DNA of 64,000 nt, from contig CAYUCC010000021.1 of the NCBI GenBank assembly GCA_964443225.1, positions 1-64,000 on the forward strand, in the 5' to 3' direction. Below are positions 10,201-17,312 of the stretch, piece after piece; positions within the stretch are counted from its first letter, which is position 1; every line of letters begins with the position of its first letter. The notes beneath the pieces are model-generated. The model had not been told where the DNA came from. It worked only from the letters and a program-made list of their open reading frames with translations, and ran no database searches. The stretch is from SSC4 sp964443225 (GTDB taxonomy: Bacteria > Chloroflexota > Anaerolineae > SSC4 > Amarolineaceae). Made by a program: the position numbers and the translations under genes.

Positions 10201-10783
10201 GGGCCAGGGTGGTCCCTGTGGCCAGGTCGACTATGGCCAGACTTGAGGTGTCTCGCTCTGTCACGTAGGCGCGCGTACCATCGGGTGCCACCATGAGTGC
10301 ACCGCCGCTGCCAGTGGTCAAGAAATCGGACAGCACGATTTGTCGCCTGACCTGATTGTCCGCGAGGCCCACTTCGGTGATGACCGGGCTGCCCTGCGTG
10401 CTGCGCGCATGGTAGACATACGCAACGCCGCGGGCGGCATCTACCGCGATGTCTGTTGGGACGTAACTGTCGCCCGCCGGTACACCCAGTTGGATACGCC
10501 TGAGCAAACCTGCGCCCGACCGCGGTACATCTCGTGCAGCCGGCGTCCCATTGACGTCACCATTGCTGGATGATGGCGCGACGACTGCGGGCACCCGTGG
10601 TGTCACGGCCGGGGCCACAGGAGTCGGTATCATCGATGTACCGGGTGATGGCGGTGGCCACGGCGAAGAAGGCATAGGTGTAATAAATGAGGGGGTTGGT
10701 CTTGCCGAAGAGGTGCAGCCGGCGATGAACACAGCAGCCAGGTCCAGAATGAGCCCAAAAAATACCAGGCGTTTGATCATCAT
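7220..10783 (-). CDS. very large secreted beta-propeller lipoprotein (YVTN/NHL-like plus BNR repeats)
   Basis: The protein is about 1187 residues. The N-terminus MMIKRLVFFGLILDLAAVFI ends in a lipobox IAGC, so it is exported and lipid-anchored. A Pro/Thr-rich spacer leads to YVTN/NHL-like propeller repeats (for example SPDGKTLFVIDQD), followed by at least five BNR/Asp-box repeats of the form SxDxGxTW (RSRDGGDTWEF, STDDGQTWTD, RSRDGGLTWEP). The last 150 residues form a separate tail with the motif PVRGFGKVWREW, which I associate from memory with Chloroflexota surface proteins. The start is set at the ATG at 10783, 10 nt from GGAGGAG; a GTG three codons upstream is too close to that site. No catalytic residues were identified; a scaffold or glycan-binding role is possible. 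Confidence 0.85.
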   Translation of the reverse strand: MMIKRLVFFGLILDLAAVFIAGCTSSARPTPSFITPMPSSPWPPPSPGTSMIPTPVAPAVTPRVPAVVAPSSSNGDVNGTPAARDVPRSGAGLLRRIQLGVPAGDSYVPTDIAVDAARGVAYVYHARSTQGSPVITEVGLADNQVRRQIVLSDFLTTGSGGALMVAPDGTRAYVTERDTSSLAIVDLATGTTLARIAGVRDAALSPDGKTLFVIDQDAVRAFDTSQSLAAVGLPVRWEVELPGAIQVIANGGRVLVSRSGLRQELVLLDGTSGRILATQPLSDYSQALAHGPDGGWAVRTGGSQPRVQRFDADLRPQAAVTVTDWGAFYYDEPRDRYILTGYRSPRPDLPANPVIVTLAARDLATQAETVWPVAWVPDLFVAMGENRLLGLVRYSGAQLMTLDPSSFVPTARAILGVQLTAAALDPTTATLFVADNQERIHVLDWPSGRVRTIWPGAAPLALDAADQRLYVNRADRVVALDSRRGDILAEFDRGGLPAPDGLRDRVYIVNAGVTIHDRAGRTVGRLDKTFPTPQGFSPNPRAIAAHVNPVNGYLVVEMNNGVPGSNNSDFLQVYAPGNTTPIDVPALYNFVHDIVFDPNNGTTYVSYAGKGNETIQHLQATGGESSRLLGRTGLLILDDAASTLRAYYDGVLALVGAASLTLQGADRAPQSVDQILFDRARRRLVVRDESSSRLDVVALDDLPPLTMRPRPVNALPERPMSDLQVTSDDQGTVLYTRIDNQLFRSRDGQRWEQLPVGSWASYGQLTIAGPGILFYTNQAEGGSDGVLRSRDGGDTWEFVDTGLGDLRLVQPVVARGAGTAYAMDRSGRLLAWRPAMQRWETILASSNAYTPLGTLSLAPDGTLLLMSYERYRRSTDDGQTWTDVPLPGPGGTVLGFATDDAAELTAYGFFGIDSPFLARSRDGGLTWEPLTTEPPIQPYAPNFRFAVAHQTLYLYTSDYVGNARLARSLDEGATWQEADITQLQGSHQLALATDGRLWLGRIGSAQVVDPANLRWTSIEQPGILPSVTPPPTPVPTPTAVACAQALSAREAAVAAVFGGIGCPKAAERRVPMVWQSFQEGQMVWESEQKTIFALPSDGLWQRHPDLWQSGTPESDPSLVAPEGLLQPVRGFGKVWREWLDGPVGPLAWATATETSVAGSIQEWDGGLVLRVADDTLALYHSGEWRSQ

Positions 10784-11183
10784 AGACAACACTCTCCTCC
10801 GTCGGCAGCCTTGTCATGTCAGCCGTTGCTATTCAAATCGGGGCGTAGGCCGCCCGTGCGGGTTGCGTGCAGACCACAGCCTGGGTATTACCAAGAGGGT
10901 TCTCGCATCGATGTACGTAGGGCACAATGAAATGAAGGTCGCCATGCAATGATCGAACCTTGTGATACATGACGTTGTCAATCCGAAAAAGACGCGGCAC
11001 ATTGACCGTTGTCAACGAATTCATCACAGCTAACAAAAACACCGATTAGTGGGTCGCTAGCGCTTTGCCATTCAGAACAATGTGTGGCACAATGTGGGCA
11101 CGTGTCGTGTTGTACCTCTAAATAATACGAGATTGTGGTGCCGATAGTTCCCGGACCCAACCAAGGCGGTAAATAGACGCCTC
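10784..11183. other. divergent intergenic region, no gene seen
   Basis: This 400-bp gap holds the outward promoters of the lipoprotein and osmoprotectant genes. It contains repeated short words: CGTTGTCAA occurs twice about 38 bp apart (around 10973 and 11011), and GGCACAATG or a near copy occurs around 10919, 10999 and 11083. These may be operator half-sites. No convincing consensus -35/-10 pair and no open reading frame with coding character was found. Confidence 0.4.
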
Positions 11184-11834
11184 GTGCAGCTTCTCACCGA
11201 CATCTGGCAGTTTTTCCTGGCCAACCAGGCCGACTTCTGGGACAAAGTGCTCGCCCACCTGGCGCTGAGCGGTGTGGCGCTGCTGATCGGCGTCGTCGTG
11301 GCGATTCCGATCGGCATTTCCACGGCCCATCACCGCCTGGCCGCTGGTGTGGTCAGCAACGGTGTCGGCGCGCTGCGCGCCATCCCCAGCCTGGCCATCA
11401 TGGCCGTGATGCTGCCCATCATCGGTATTGGATTCTGGCCGGCGTTGATTGCCCTGACGATCCTGGCGATTCCGCCAATCCTGATCAACACCCAGGCCGG
11501 GATTCTCAGCATCGATCCGGCCATCCGCGAGGCGGCCCTGGGCATGGGCATGGACCGCTGGTCGATCGTGCGCGGTGTCGAGCTGCCCCTGGCGGCGCCG
11601 GTCATCGTGGCCGGCGTGCGCACGGCCACCGTCGAGGTACTGGCCAGCGCCACCCTCGGCGCCATCATCGGCGCCGGCGGCCTCGGCGAATACGTCTTCG
11701 CCGGCCTCAGCCTGGGACCGGCCTATCTCTACATCATGCTGGTGGGTGCCATTACAGTCGCCCTCCTGGCCCTTGTGGCAGAATACACCCTGAATCGCCT
11801 GGAATCGGCATCCCGTCGCCACCAAAACCAATAA
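11184..11834 (+). CDS. osmoprotectant ABC transporter permease (OpuCB/OpuCD-like)
   Basis: A 216-residue permease of the glycine betaine/choline (ProW/OpuC) family, first gene of a complete importer (permease, binding protein, ATPase, permease). About five to six membrane helices are apparent. The coupling loop is REAALGMGMDRWSIVRGVELP, and the family signature FWPALIALTILAIPPILINT is present. It shares LRAIPSLAIMAVMLPIIGIGF-like core text with the second permease at 13937. It starts with GTG at 11184 and only a weak purine stretch precedes it, so the start is less certain. Confidence 0.9.
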   Translation: MQLLTDIWQFFLANQADFWDKVLAHLALSGVALLIGVVVAIPIGISTAHHRLAAGVVSNGVGALRAIPSLAIMAVMLPIIGIGFWPALIALTILAIPPILINTQAGILSIDPAIREAALGMGMDRWSIVRGVELPLAAPVIVAGVRTATVEVLASATLGAIIGAGGLGEYVFAGLSLGPAYLYIMLVGAITVALLALVAEYTLNRLESASRRHQNQ

Positions 11835-11842
11835 CCAAGGCC

Positions 11843-11890
11843 AATCCAAAATCCAAAATCCAAAATCCAAAATCGGCAAATCCAAAATCG
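11843..11890. repeat. TCCAAAATC short tandem repeats
   Basis: Four tandem CCAAAAT units and one isolated unit lie between the permease stop and the AAGGAG ribosome-binding site of the binding-protein gene. This is the same family as at 211-265 and 1125-1250. Confidence 0.85.
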
Positions 11891-11903
11891 ACAAGGAGTC
11901 ACC

Positions 11904-12803
11904 ATGAAAATCACCCGCTTCATCGCACTGGGCCTCGTCACCGTCCTGCTGCTGGCCGCCTGTGTGCCAGCCGCGGTGCCGACAGGCGCGCCGGTCAAAA
12001 TCGGCTCGAAGGACTTCACCGAAGAGCTGCTGTTGGGCGAGATGTACGCGCAGATCCTGGAAGCTAACGGCATTACCGTCGAGCGCCGGCTGAACCTGGC
12101 TGGCACCCAGGTCGCCCATGAGGCCCTGGTCAAGGGCGAAATCGACGTGTATCCCGAATACACCGGCACCGGTTACCTCTTCATCCTGGGCATCGACGAT
12201 AACGAAAAAGACCCGGCCAAGGTCTATGACAAAACCACCGCTGAGTACAAATCGAAATGGAACCTGGTGTGGCTCGACCCGGCGCCGATGAACAATACCA
12301 ACGCCGTCGCCGTGACACGGGCAATCGCCGAGCAGTACAACCTCAAGACGATGTCCGACTTCTGCGCCGCGGCGCCCAACCTGCGTTTTGCCGCCGTTCC
12401 TGACTTCGAGCAGCGGCCCGATGGCCTGGCCGGCATCAAGGAAGTGTACGGCGAGTGTGATCTGAAGAGCCTGACCGTATTCGATCCGGGTCTGAAGTAC
12501 AAAGCGGTGACCGATGGCCAGGCCGATGCCGTGGTCGCATTCAGCACCGATGGCCAGATCGCCGGCTTCGACCTGGTTGTGATGGAAGACGATAAGGGCC
12601 TGTGGCCACCCTACCAGGTGGCACCGGTGGTGCGCGGTGACGTGCTGGACAAGAATCCGAAAGTCCGTGATGCTCTCAACCAGCTGGCCTCCCTGATCAC
12701 CAGCGACACGATTGCCGCCCTCAACTGGAAGGTCGACGGTGAAAAAATGGAATACACGCAGGTGGCCACGGACTTCTTGAAGGAGAAGGGCCTGGTCAAG
12801 TAG
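11904..12803 (+). CDS. osmoprotectant (glycine betaine/choline-type) ABC transporter substrate-binding lipoprotein
   Basis: This 299-residue exported protein has a lipoprotein signal peptide ending LLAAC (Cys near residue 16). The mature part begins VKIGSKDFTEELLLGEMYAQ, the hallmark of the OpuAC/OpuCC family of betaine and choline binding proteins. GEIDVYPEYTGTGY contributes to the ligand pocket in this family. A clear AAGGAG lies 7 bases before the ATG. It is cotranscribed with permease and ATPase genes. Which quaternary amine is bound cannot be decided here; the aromatic cage residues need a structural alignment. Confidence 0.93.
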   Translation: MKITRFIALGLVTVLLLAACVPAAVPTGAPVKIGSKDFTEELLLGEMYAQILEANGITVERRLNLAGTQVAHEALVKGEIDVYPEYTGTGYLFILGIDDNEKDPAKVYDKTTAEYKSKWNLVWLDPAPMNNTNAVAVTRAIAEQYNLKTMSDFCAAAPNLRFAAVPDFEQRPDGLAGIKEVYGECDLKSLTVFDPGLKYKAVTDGQADAVVAFSTDGQIAGFDLVVMEDDKGLWPPYQVAPVVRGDVLDKNPKVRDALNQLASLITSDTIAALNWKVDGEKMEYTQVATDFLKEKGLVK

Positions 12804-12868
12804 ACCGTGTGGCCGGTGCGGGGAGCATAACCCTGCACCGGCCACACCGCGCCGGACCCGATCACCGC

Positions 12869-13825
12869 ATGAATGCAATCGTTTTCGACCACGTCACCAA
12901 AACGTACCCTGGTGCAGCACAGTCCGCAGTGGACGACGTCAGCCTCGATGTCCCGGATGGCCAGGTTGTCGTCCTGCTGGGGACGTCGGGGTCGGGCAAA
13001 ACTACGCTGTTGAAGATGGTCAACCGGCTGTACGAACCGACCAGCGGGCGCATCGTGGTCGAAGGGGTAGAGGTCCACGCGCTGCCGGTGACCGAACTGC
13101 GCCGGCGGATCGGTTACGTGATCCAGCAGATTGGGCTCTTTCCGCACTGGACGGTGGCGCAGAACGTGGCCACCGTCCCGCGCCTCCTGCAGTGGGAGCG
13201 GTCGCGCATCGAGCGGCGGGTCGACGACCTGCTGGAGCTGGTGGGACTGCCTGCGGCCGACTACCGTCATCGCTACCCGGTGCAGCTCTCGGGCGGACAG
13301 CAGCAGCGTGTGGGTATTGCACGTGCGCTGGCAGCCGATCCGGATATCCTTCTGATGGACGAGCCGTTTGGCGCCGTGGACGCCATCACACGCGCCCGCC
13401 TGCAGGATGAGTTTGTCACACTGCAGGAAAGCACGCACAAGACCGTTTTGTTCGTGACGCACGACGTCGAAGAAGCCCTACGCCTGGCCGACCGGTTGGT
13501 GGTGATGGATGCCGGCCACGTGCTGCAGTACGACACCCCGTTCAACGTGATCACCCAGCCGGCCAGTCCCTTCGTGGCCGAGTTGGTCGGCGCGGGACAC
13601 GTCATGCGGCTGCTGCGCCTGGTGACGGTGCGTCACATCGTGCAGCCGCTGCCCGCGGACAGCCGCCCGGCCGGGGACACCGTCCTGCACCTGGACGATT
13701 CGGTGAGTGACGCCCTGGCCACCCTGCTGCGCTCCGCCCACGACGTCCTGCCTGTGGTCGACATGCACGGGCAGCTCGTGGGGCAGGTCAGCCTGACGGA
13801 CGTGCGGGCGCAGTTGCGCGAATAG
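12869..13825 (+). CDS. osmoprotectant ABC transporter ATP-binding protein with C-terminal CBS segment (OpuCA-like)
   Basis: This 318-residue ATPase energises the Opu-type importer. Walker A GTSGSGKT is at 38-45, the Q-loop near 87, signature LSGGQQQR at 140-147 and Walker B ILLMDEPFGAVD at 160-171. After the ATPase core, residues about 255-318 (LDDSVSDALATLLRSAHDVLPVVD) resemble one CBS module; CBS tandems gate OpuA by ionic strength, so a single module suggests dimer-level sensing. I chose the ATG at 12869 (MNAIVFDHVTK); the in-frame GTG 60 bases upstream adds a sequence unlike ABC ATPases. Confidence 0.92.
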   Translation: MNAIVFDHVTKTYPGAAQSAVDDVSLDVPDGQVVVLLGTSGSGKTTLLKMVNRLYEPTSGRIVVEGVEVHALPVTELRRRIGYVIQQIGLFPHWTVAQNVATVPRLLQWERSRIERRVDDLLELVGLPAADYRHRYPVQLSGGQQQRVGIARALAADPDILLMDEPFGAVDAITRARLQDEFVTLQESTHKTVLFVTHDVEEALRLADRLVVMDAGHVLQYDTPFNVITQPASPFVAELVGAGHVMRLLRLVTVRHIVQPLPADSRPAGDTVLHLDDSVSDALATLLRSAHDVLPVVDMHGQLVGQVSLTDVRAQLRE

Positions 13826-13890
13826 GTCGCGAATGGCCGTCCGCGAATACGCGAATGATGGCGTAGAGGGCAGCGCAGCTGGTCTACAAA

Positions 13891-13919
13891 TCTCTGTGGA
13901 CTCTGTGTCCTCTGCGGCC
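13891..13919. repeat. CTCTGTGGACTCTGTGTCC intergenic repeat
   Basis: The gap between ATPase and second permease contains a degenerate dinucleotide-like element related to pieces at 37635-37668 and 55824-55891 (ACCGCAAAGAACGCACA and its complement). Just before it lies GCGAATGGCCGTCCGCGAAT, another intergenic filler word. These look like small dispersed repeats rather than coding sequence. Confidence 0.5.
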
Positions 13920-13936
13920 AAAACGAGCACAAACCG

Positions 13937-14563
13937 ATGAGCTACTTTTTGCAGAACCCAGGCAAGGTGTGGAACGCCTCCCAACAGCACCTCCTGATCG
14001 TAGTGGTCGCCCTGAGCATTTCGATCGTGATTGCGGTGCCGGTCGGGGTCTTCCTGGCGCGGCGGCCGCGCTGGTATGGTCCCACCATGGGCACGCTCAG
14101 TGTGCTGTATACCATCCCCAGCATCTCCCTGCTCGTCCTGCTCATCCCCGTGCTCGGACTCGGTTTTTGGCCAACGATCGTGGTCCTGGTGGTGTACTGC
14201 CAGGCCATCCTGGTGCGCAACGTGGTGGCGGGCATTCGCGGGGTAGACCCGGCGGTGCTGGAAGCGGCGCGGGGCATGGGCCTGAGTCCGTGGCAGATCG
14301 TGCGCCAGGTGGAAATCCCCCTGGCCATGCCGGTCATCCTGGCGGGTGTACGCGTGGCGGCCGTGGCGACGATTGCCATCGCCACGGTCGCCGCGTTCTT
14401 CGATGCCGGCGGTCTGGGGGCCTTGATCCGTGAAGGTATCAGCCAGGACTACGGCGAAAAAATCCTGGCCGCAGTCATCGCCGTGGCGATCATCGCCATT
14501 ACGGTCGACCAGGGCCTGCGCTGGCTAATCTGGCGATCCCAGCGGTACCGTCGCACCACCTGA
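13937..14563 (+). CDS. osmoprotectant ABC transporter permease, second subunit (OpuCB/OpuCD-like)
   Basis: A 208-residue paralogue of the permease at 11184, completing a heterodimeric membrane channel. It has five to six hydrophobic segments, the coupling loop LEAARGMGLSPWQIVRQVEIP and the family core LYTIPSISLLVLLIPVLGLG. The ATG at 13937 lies 111 bp after the ATPase, across dispersed repeats. Two permeases with one ATPase and one binding protein is the usual OpuC/YehWXYZ arrangement. Confidence 0.92.
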   Translation: MSYFLQNPGKVWNASQQHLLIVVVALSISIVIAVPVGVFLARRPRWYGPTMGTLSVLYTIPSISLLVLLIPVLGLGFWPTIVVLVVYCQAILVRNVVAGIRGVDPAVLEAARGMGLSPWQIVRQVEIPLAMPVILAGVRVAAVATIAIATVAAFFDAGGLGALIREGISQDYGEKILAAVIAVAIIAITVDQGLRWLIWRSQRYRRTT

Positions 14564-14605
14564 GGCACCCCCAACCCCCAGCCCCTGACCCCCAACCCCC
14601 GATCC

Positions 14606-15136
14606 CTACTTAATCGGCGGCAGCGCCAACCAATCGTATCCGATCCCCGGATCATCGTGGGGGATGCGTCCTTCGTCGGCGGGGTTGTAGACGTTGGACG
14701 TTACATAGAACAGGTGGGTGACGCTCCCCAGCACCTTGCAGCCGTGCGCCACGCCGGGTGGGATTTTGACCACTTTGTGACCGTAGTCGGGACCCAGGAG
14801 GATTTCCTGGGTCTGCCGGTAGGTGGGCGAGTCGGGCCGCAGGTCGTGCAGGGCCAGCTTGAGCGCGCCGATGGGCACGTACCACCAGTCGACCTGCTGC
14901 TGGTGGATGTGCCACGCCTTGGCCGAGCCAGGGTACATCAGCGCATAACTCAACTGGCCGAACCCTTCGCTGAAGAAGGGGTCGGTCACGCGGATGATTT
15001 CACGGAAGATCTGGCGATCGTCACCGTCCCCGTGCAGGTCTTTGATCATCACGCCGGCGAGGTGTGGCTGCGGCTCACCGCGGCCAATCCCTTCGCTGGT
15101 AGTGCGTACCCGTACTGCAAGTTGTTTGTCTGCCAT
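14606..15136 (-). CDS. dTDP-4-dehydrorhamnose 3,5-epimerase-like cupin (RmlC family)
   Basis: This 176-residue cupin has a double-stranded beta-helix pattern: WHIHQQQVDWWYVP in strand positions that hold the catalytic His in RmlC, then KIPPGVAHGCKVLG and SNVYNPADEGRIPHDDPGIG, very like the RmlC C-terminal region. RmlC makes dTDP-4-keto-L-rhamnose, but the usual RLHYQ motif is altered, so the substrate may differ. The ATG at 15136 starts 8 bases after the dehydrogenase stop, so the two are cotranscribed. Other rml genes are absent nearby. Confidence 0.72.
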   Translation of the reverse strand: MADKQLAVRVRTTSEGIGRGEPQPHLAGVMIKDLHGDGDDRQIFREIIRVTDPFFSEGFGQLSYALMYPGSAKAWHIHQQQVDWWYVPIGALKLALHDLRPDSPTYRQTQEILLGPDYGHKVVKIPPGVAHGCKVLGSVTHLFYVTSNVYNPADEGRIPHDDPGIGYDWLALPPIK

Positions 15137-15144
15137 ACCCGTCA

Positions 15145-16704
15145 CTAAATCGCTTCGCTGATGACTTTGGCCTGCGTGAAAAGCAGCAGGTAGTCGGTGC
15201 CGCCCGCCTTGGAGTCGGTGCCGCTCATGTTGAAGCCGCCAAACGGCTCGACCCCCACCAGCGCACCGGTGCACTTACGGTTGAAGTACAGATTACCGGT
15301 GTGGAATTCCTCACGCGCCCGCTCCAGGCGTGCGCGCTGACGGCTGAAGACGGCACCGGTCAGGCCGTATTCGGTGTTGTTGGCGACAGCCAGGCCGTCT
15401 TCGAAGTCGTTGGCGCGGATGACGGACAGGATAGGACCAAAGATCTCTTCCTGCGCCAGGCGCGCCTGGCGGTCGATGTCGCCAAAAATCGTCGGCATTA
15501 CGAAGTAGCCGTTGGTCGGATTGGGTGAGAGTGCCTTGCCACCCAGCAGCAGCTTGCCCTCCTGCGTGCCGATCTCGATGTATTCCATCATCTTGGCGTA
15601 TGCCTTGGCATCGACGACGGGACCCATCCAGTGGTTGGGGTCCTGTGTGGGGCCGACGGTGATCTTCTCGGCGCGTTTGACGACCATTTCGACGACCGGC
15701 TCGTAGATCTCGTCGACCAGAATGGCACGCGAGCAAGCCGAGCACTTCTGGCCCTGGAAGCCGAAAGCCGCCGCGACGATGGCATCCGCCGCGGCATCCA
15801 GGTCCGATGTTTCGTCGACCAGGATGGCATCTTTACCGCCCATCTCCAGGACGGTCCGTTTGAGCCACTTCTGGCCCGGCTGCAAGACCGAGGCGCGCTC
15901 GAAGATGCGCAAACCCACTTCCTTGGAACCGGTGAAGGCAATGTAACGCGTCAGCGGGTGATCGACCAGGGCATCCCCCATGCGGCCGCCGGGGCCGGGC
16001 AGGAAGTTGAGTACGCCGGGCGGCAGCCGCAGGTCGTCGTACAGCATCTCAGCCAGCGTCCAGGCGATCCAGGGTGACGTGCTGGCCGGCTTGAGCACGA
16101 CCGTATTGCCGGTCACCAGGCTGGCAATCGTCATGCCGCCCATGATCGCGCCGGGGAAGTTCCAAGGCGGGATCACCACCCCGACACCGAGTGGAATGTA
16201 ACGCAGCTCGGCCTCGCGGCCAGGGTAGGTCTCGACCGGCTGCGAACCACCGAGGCGCAGCATCTGGCGGCCGTAGTAGTCACAGAAGTCGATCGTTTCG
16301 GCGGTGTCGGCATCGGCTTCGGGCCAGCTTTTGCCGACTTCGTAGACCATGACGGCGCTGAACTCGTGTTTGCGCTGGCGGATCAGCTCGGCCAGCTTGA
16401 ACGCGTAGCGGGCGCGGGCCTCGTAGGGTACACGGCGCCACTCCTCGAAAGCGGCGTGCGCTGTTTCCACCGCCTGGTTGGCCAGCTCGGGTGTCGCGCG
16501 GGCAAAACGGGCCACGACCTGGCTCGGATTGGCCGGGTTGAGTGAATCGAAGGTCTCTGCCGTTTCGATGGTTTTACCACCGATCACCAGCGGATAGGTG
16601 CGTCCCAGGCGGCTTTCGACTTTGGCGAGGGCCGCTTCGAAGGCCTTGATGTTGGCCGGATCGCTGAAATCGGTCAGTGGTTCGTTACGAAAGGGTGTCA
16701 GCAT
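15145..16704 (-). CDS. pruA: L-glutamate gamma-semialdehyde (1-pyrroline-5-carboxylate) dehydrogenase
   Basis: This 519-residue NAD-dependent aldehyde dehydrogenase oxidises glutamate semialdehyde to glutamate in proline catabolism. Family landmarks: PPWNFPGAIM (176-188), FTGSKEVGLRIFERA, LEMGGKDAI with general base Glu287, and GFQGQKCSACSR with nucleophile Cys321. The QKCSACSR form and the N-terminal extension of about 40 residues fit the stand-alone RocA/PruA type. No proline dehydrogenase gene is in the window. A strong GAGGAGG precedes the start and a consensus promoter lies at 16758-16786. Confidence 0.92.
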   Translation of the reverse strand: MLTPFRNEPLTDFSDPANIKAFEAALAKVESRLGRTYPLVIGGKTIETAETFDSLNPANPSQVVARFARATPELANQAVETAHAAFEEWRRVPYEARARYAFKLAELIRQRKHEFSAVMVYEVGKSWPEADADTAETIDFCDYYGRQMLRLGGSQPVETYPGREAELRYIPLGVGVVIPPWNFPGAIMGGMTIASLVTGNTVVLKPASTSPWIAWTLAEMLYDDLRLPPGVLNFLPGPGGRMGDALVDHPLTRYIAFTGSKEVGLRIFERASVLQPGQKWLKRTVLEMGGKDAILVDETSDLDAAADAIVAAAFGFQGQKCSACSRAILVDEIYEPVVEMVVKRAEKITVGPTQDPNHWMGPVVDAKAYAKMMEYIEIGTQEGKLLLGGKALSPNPTNGYFVMPTIFGDIDRQARLAQEEIFGPILSVIRANDFEDGLAVANNTEYGLTGAVFSRQRARLERAREEFHTGNLYFNRKCTGALVGVEPFGGFNMSGTDSKAGGTDYLLLFTQAKVISEAI

Positions 16705-16757
16705 AGGATGGAAACCTCCTCATTGAGTGTTGCATCACAAAAATCACTACTGTGAGA

Positions 16758-16786
16758 ATCTTATCAGTTCACCCGCGAAACGTCAA
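16758..16786 (-). promoter_or_regulatory. sigma-70-type promoter of the pruA operon
   Basis: On the minus strand, TTGACG (16781-16786) and TAAGAT (16758-16763) are separated by exactly 17 bp. They lie 54 bases upstream of the pruA start, which also has a GAGGAGG ribosome-binding site. Prediction from sequence only. Confidence 0.65.
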
Positions 16787-16828
16787 ACGCTTTGAAACCA
16801 CCGTATGACACGCCAAGGGTGTGGTGAC

Positions 16829-17043
16829 CGCGAATCACGCCAATCGGCGCGAATCTTATTTTGGTTTATCTGGTGTGCGACGTTGTGTGGATTGGGCGAA
16901 GGGTGTGAGCAGGCGTGTCACGCGTCGGTATGTCAGTCTGGTATGATTGAGAGCGTAACCTTTCCCCAGCCCATACTCAGGTGCACAAAACCTTCTCCGC
17001 AAAAAACCCTGGAAAGGATTCGCGCCGATTGGCGCGATTCGCG
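16829..17043. repeat. 27-bp inverted repeat pair in the pruA-Kelch gap
   Basis: Arms at 16829-16855 and 17017-17043 are reverse complements with one mismatch and enclose 161 bp. Each arm contains GGCGCGAATC. The enclosed stretch has no credible gene. The wider 526-bp gap from the pruA promoter to the Kelch gene (16787-17312) otherwise shows only weak open frames. The pair could be a remnant of a small mobile element or two opposed copies of a dispersed repeat. Confidence 0.6.
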
Positions 17044-17312
17044 GTTGAACCCAAATTCGCGGAGCTTTGTGGTCTGTGGTCGTAATGGATTGACACTGCG
17101 GTCGAATCGTGGTATGCTTTTGTTCAGATTTGGCCGTGTGTGCCGGCCCGTGCCACGCCCAATCGCCCGCTGTCCCGCCCAGCACGGGTACGCCCACACT
17201 TCTATTCGACACGTCAGGCCAGATCGATCCTAATTTGCGGTGGTGCTGCCGGGCAGCACGGCCTACCGCCCTCTCTGCCACTGCTGCCACCGTTCTGGAA
17301 GGAGAGGTTCTC

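Noticed and set aside
12809..12868. 20-codon N-terminal extension of the OpuCA-like ATPase
   Set aside because: The extra text is unlike ABC ATPases; the family start MNAIVFDHVTK fits the ATG at 12869.
11118..12878. 586-residue minus-strand open frame across the osmoprotectant genes
   Set aside because: It covers two well-supported plus-strand genes and the CCAAAAT repeat, which appears in it as repeated LDFGFWILD-like text.
16805..17233. 142-codon open frame in the pruA-Kelch gap
   Set aside because: It runs through the 27-bp inverted repeat and has no ribosome-binding site or domain-like sequence.
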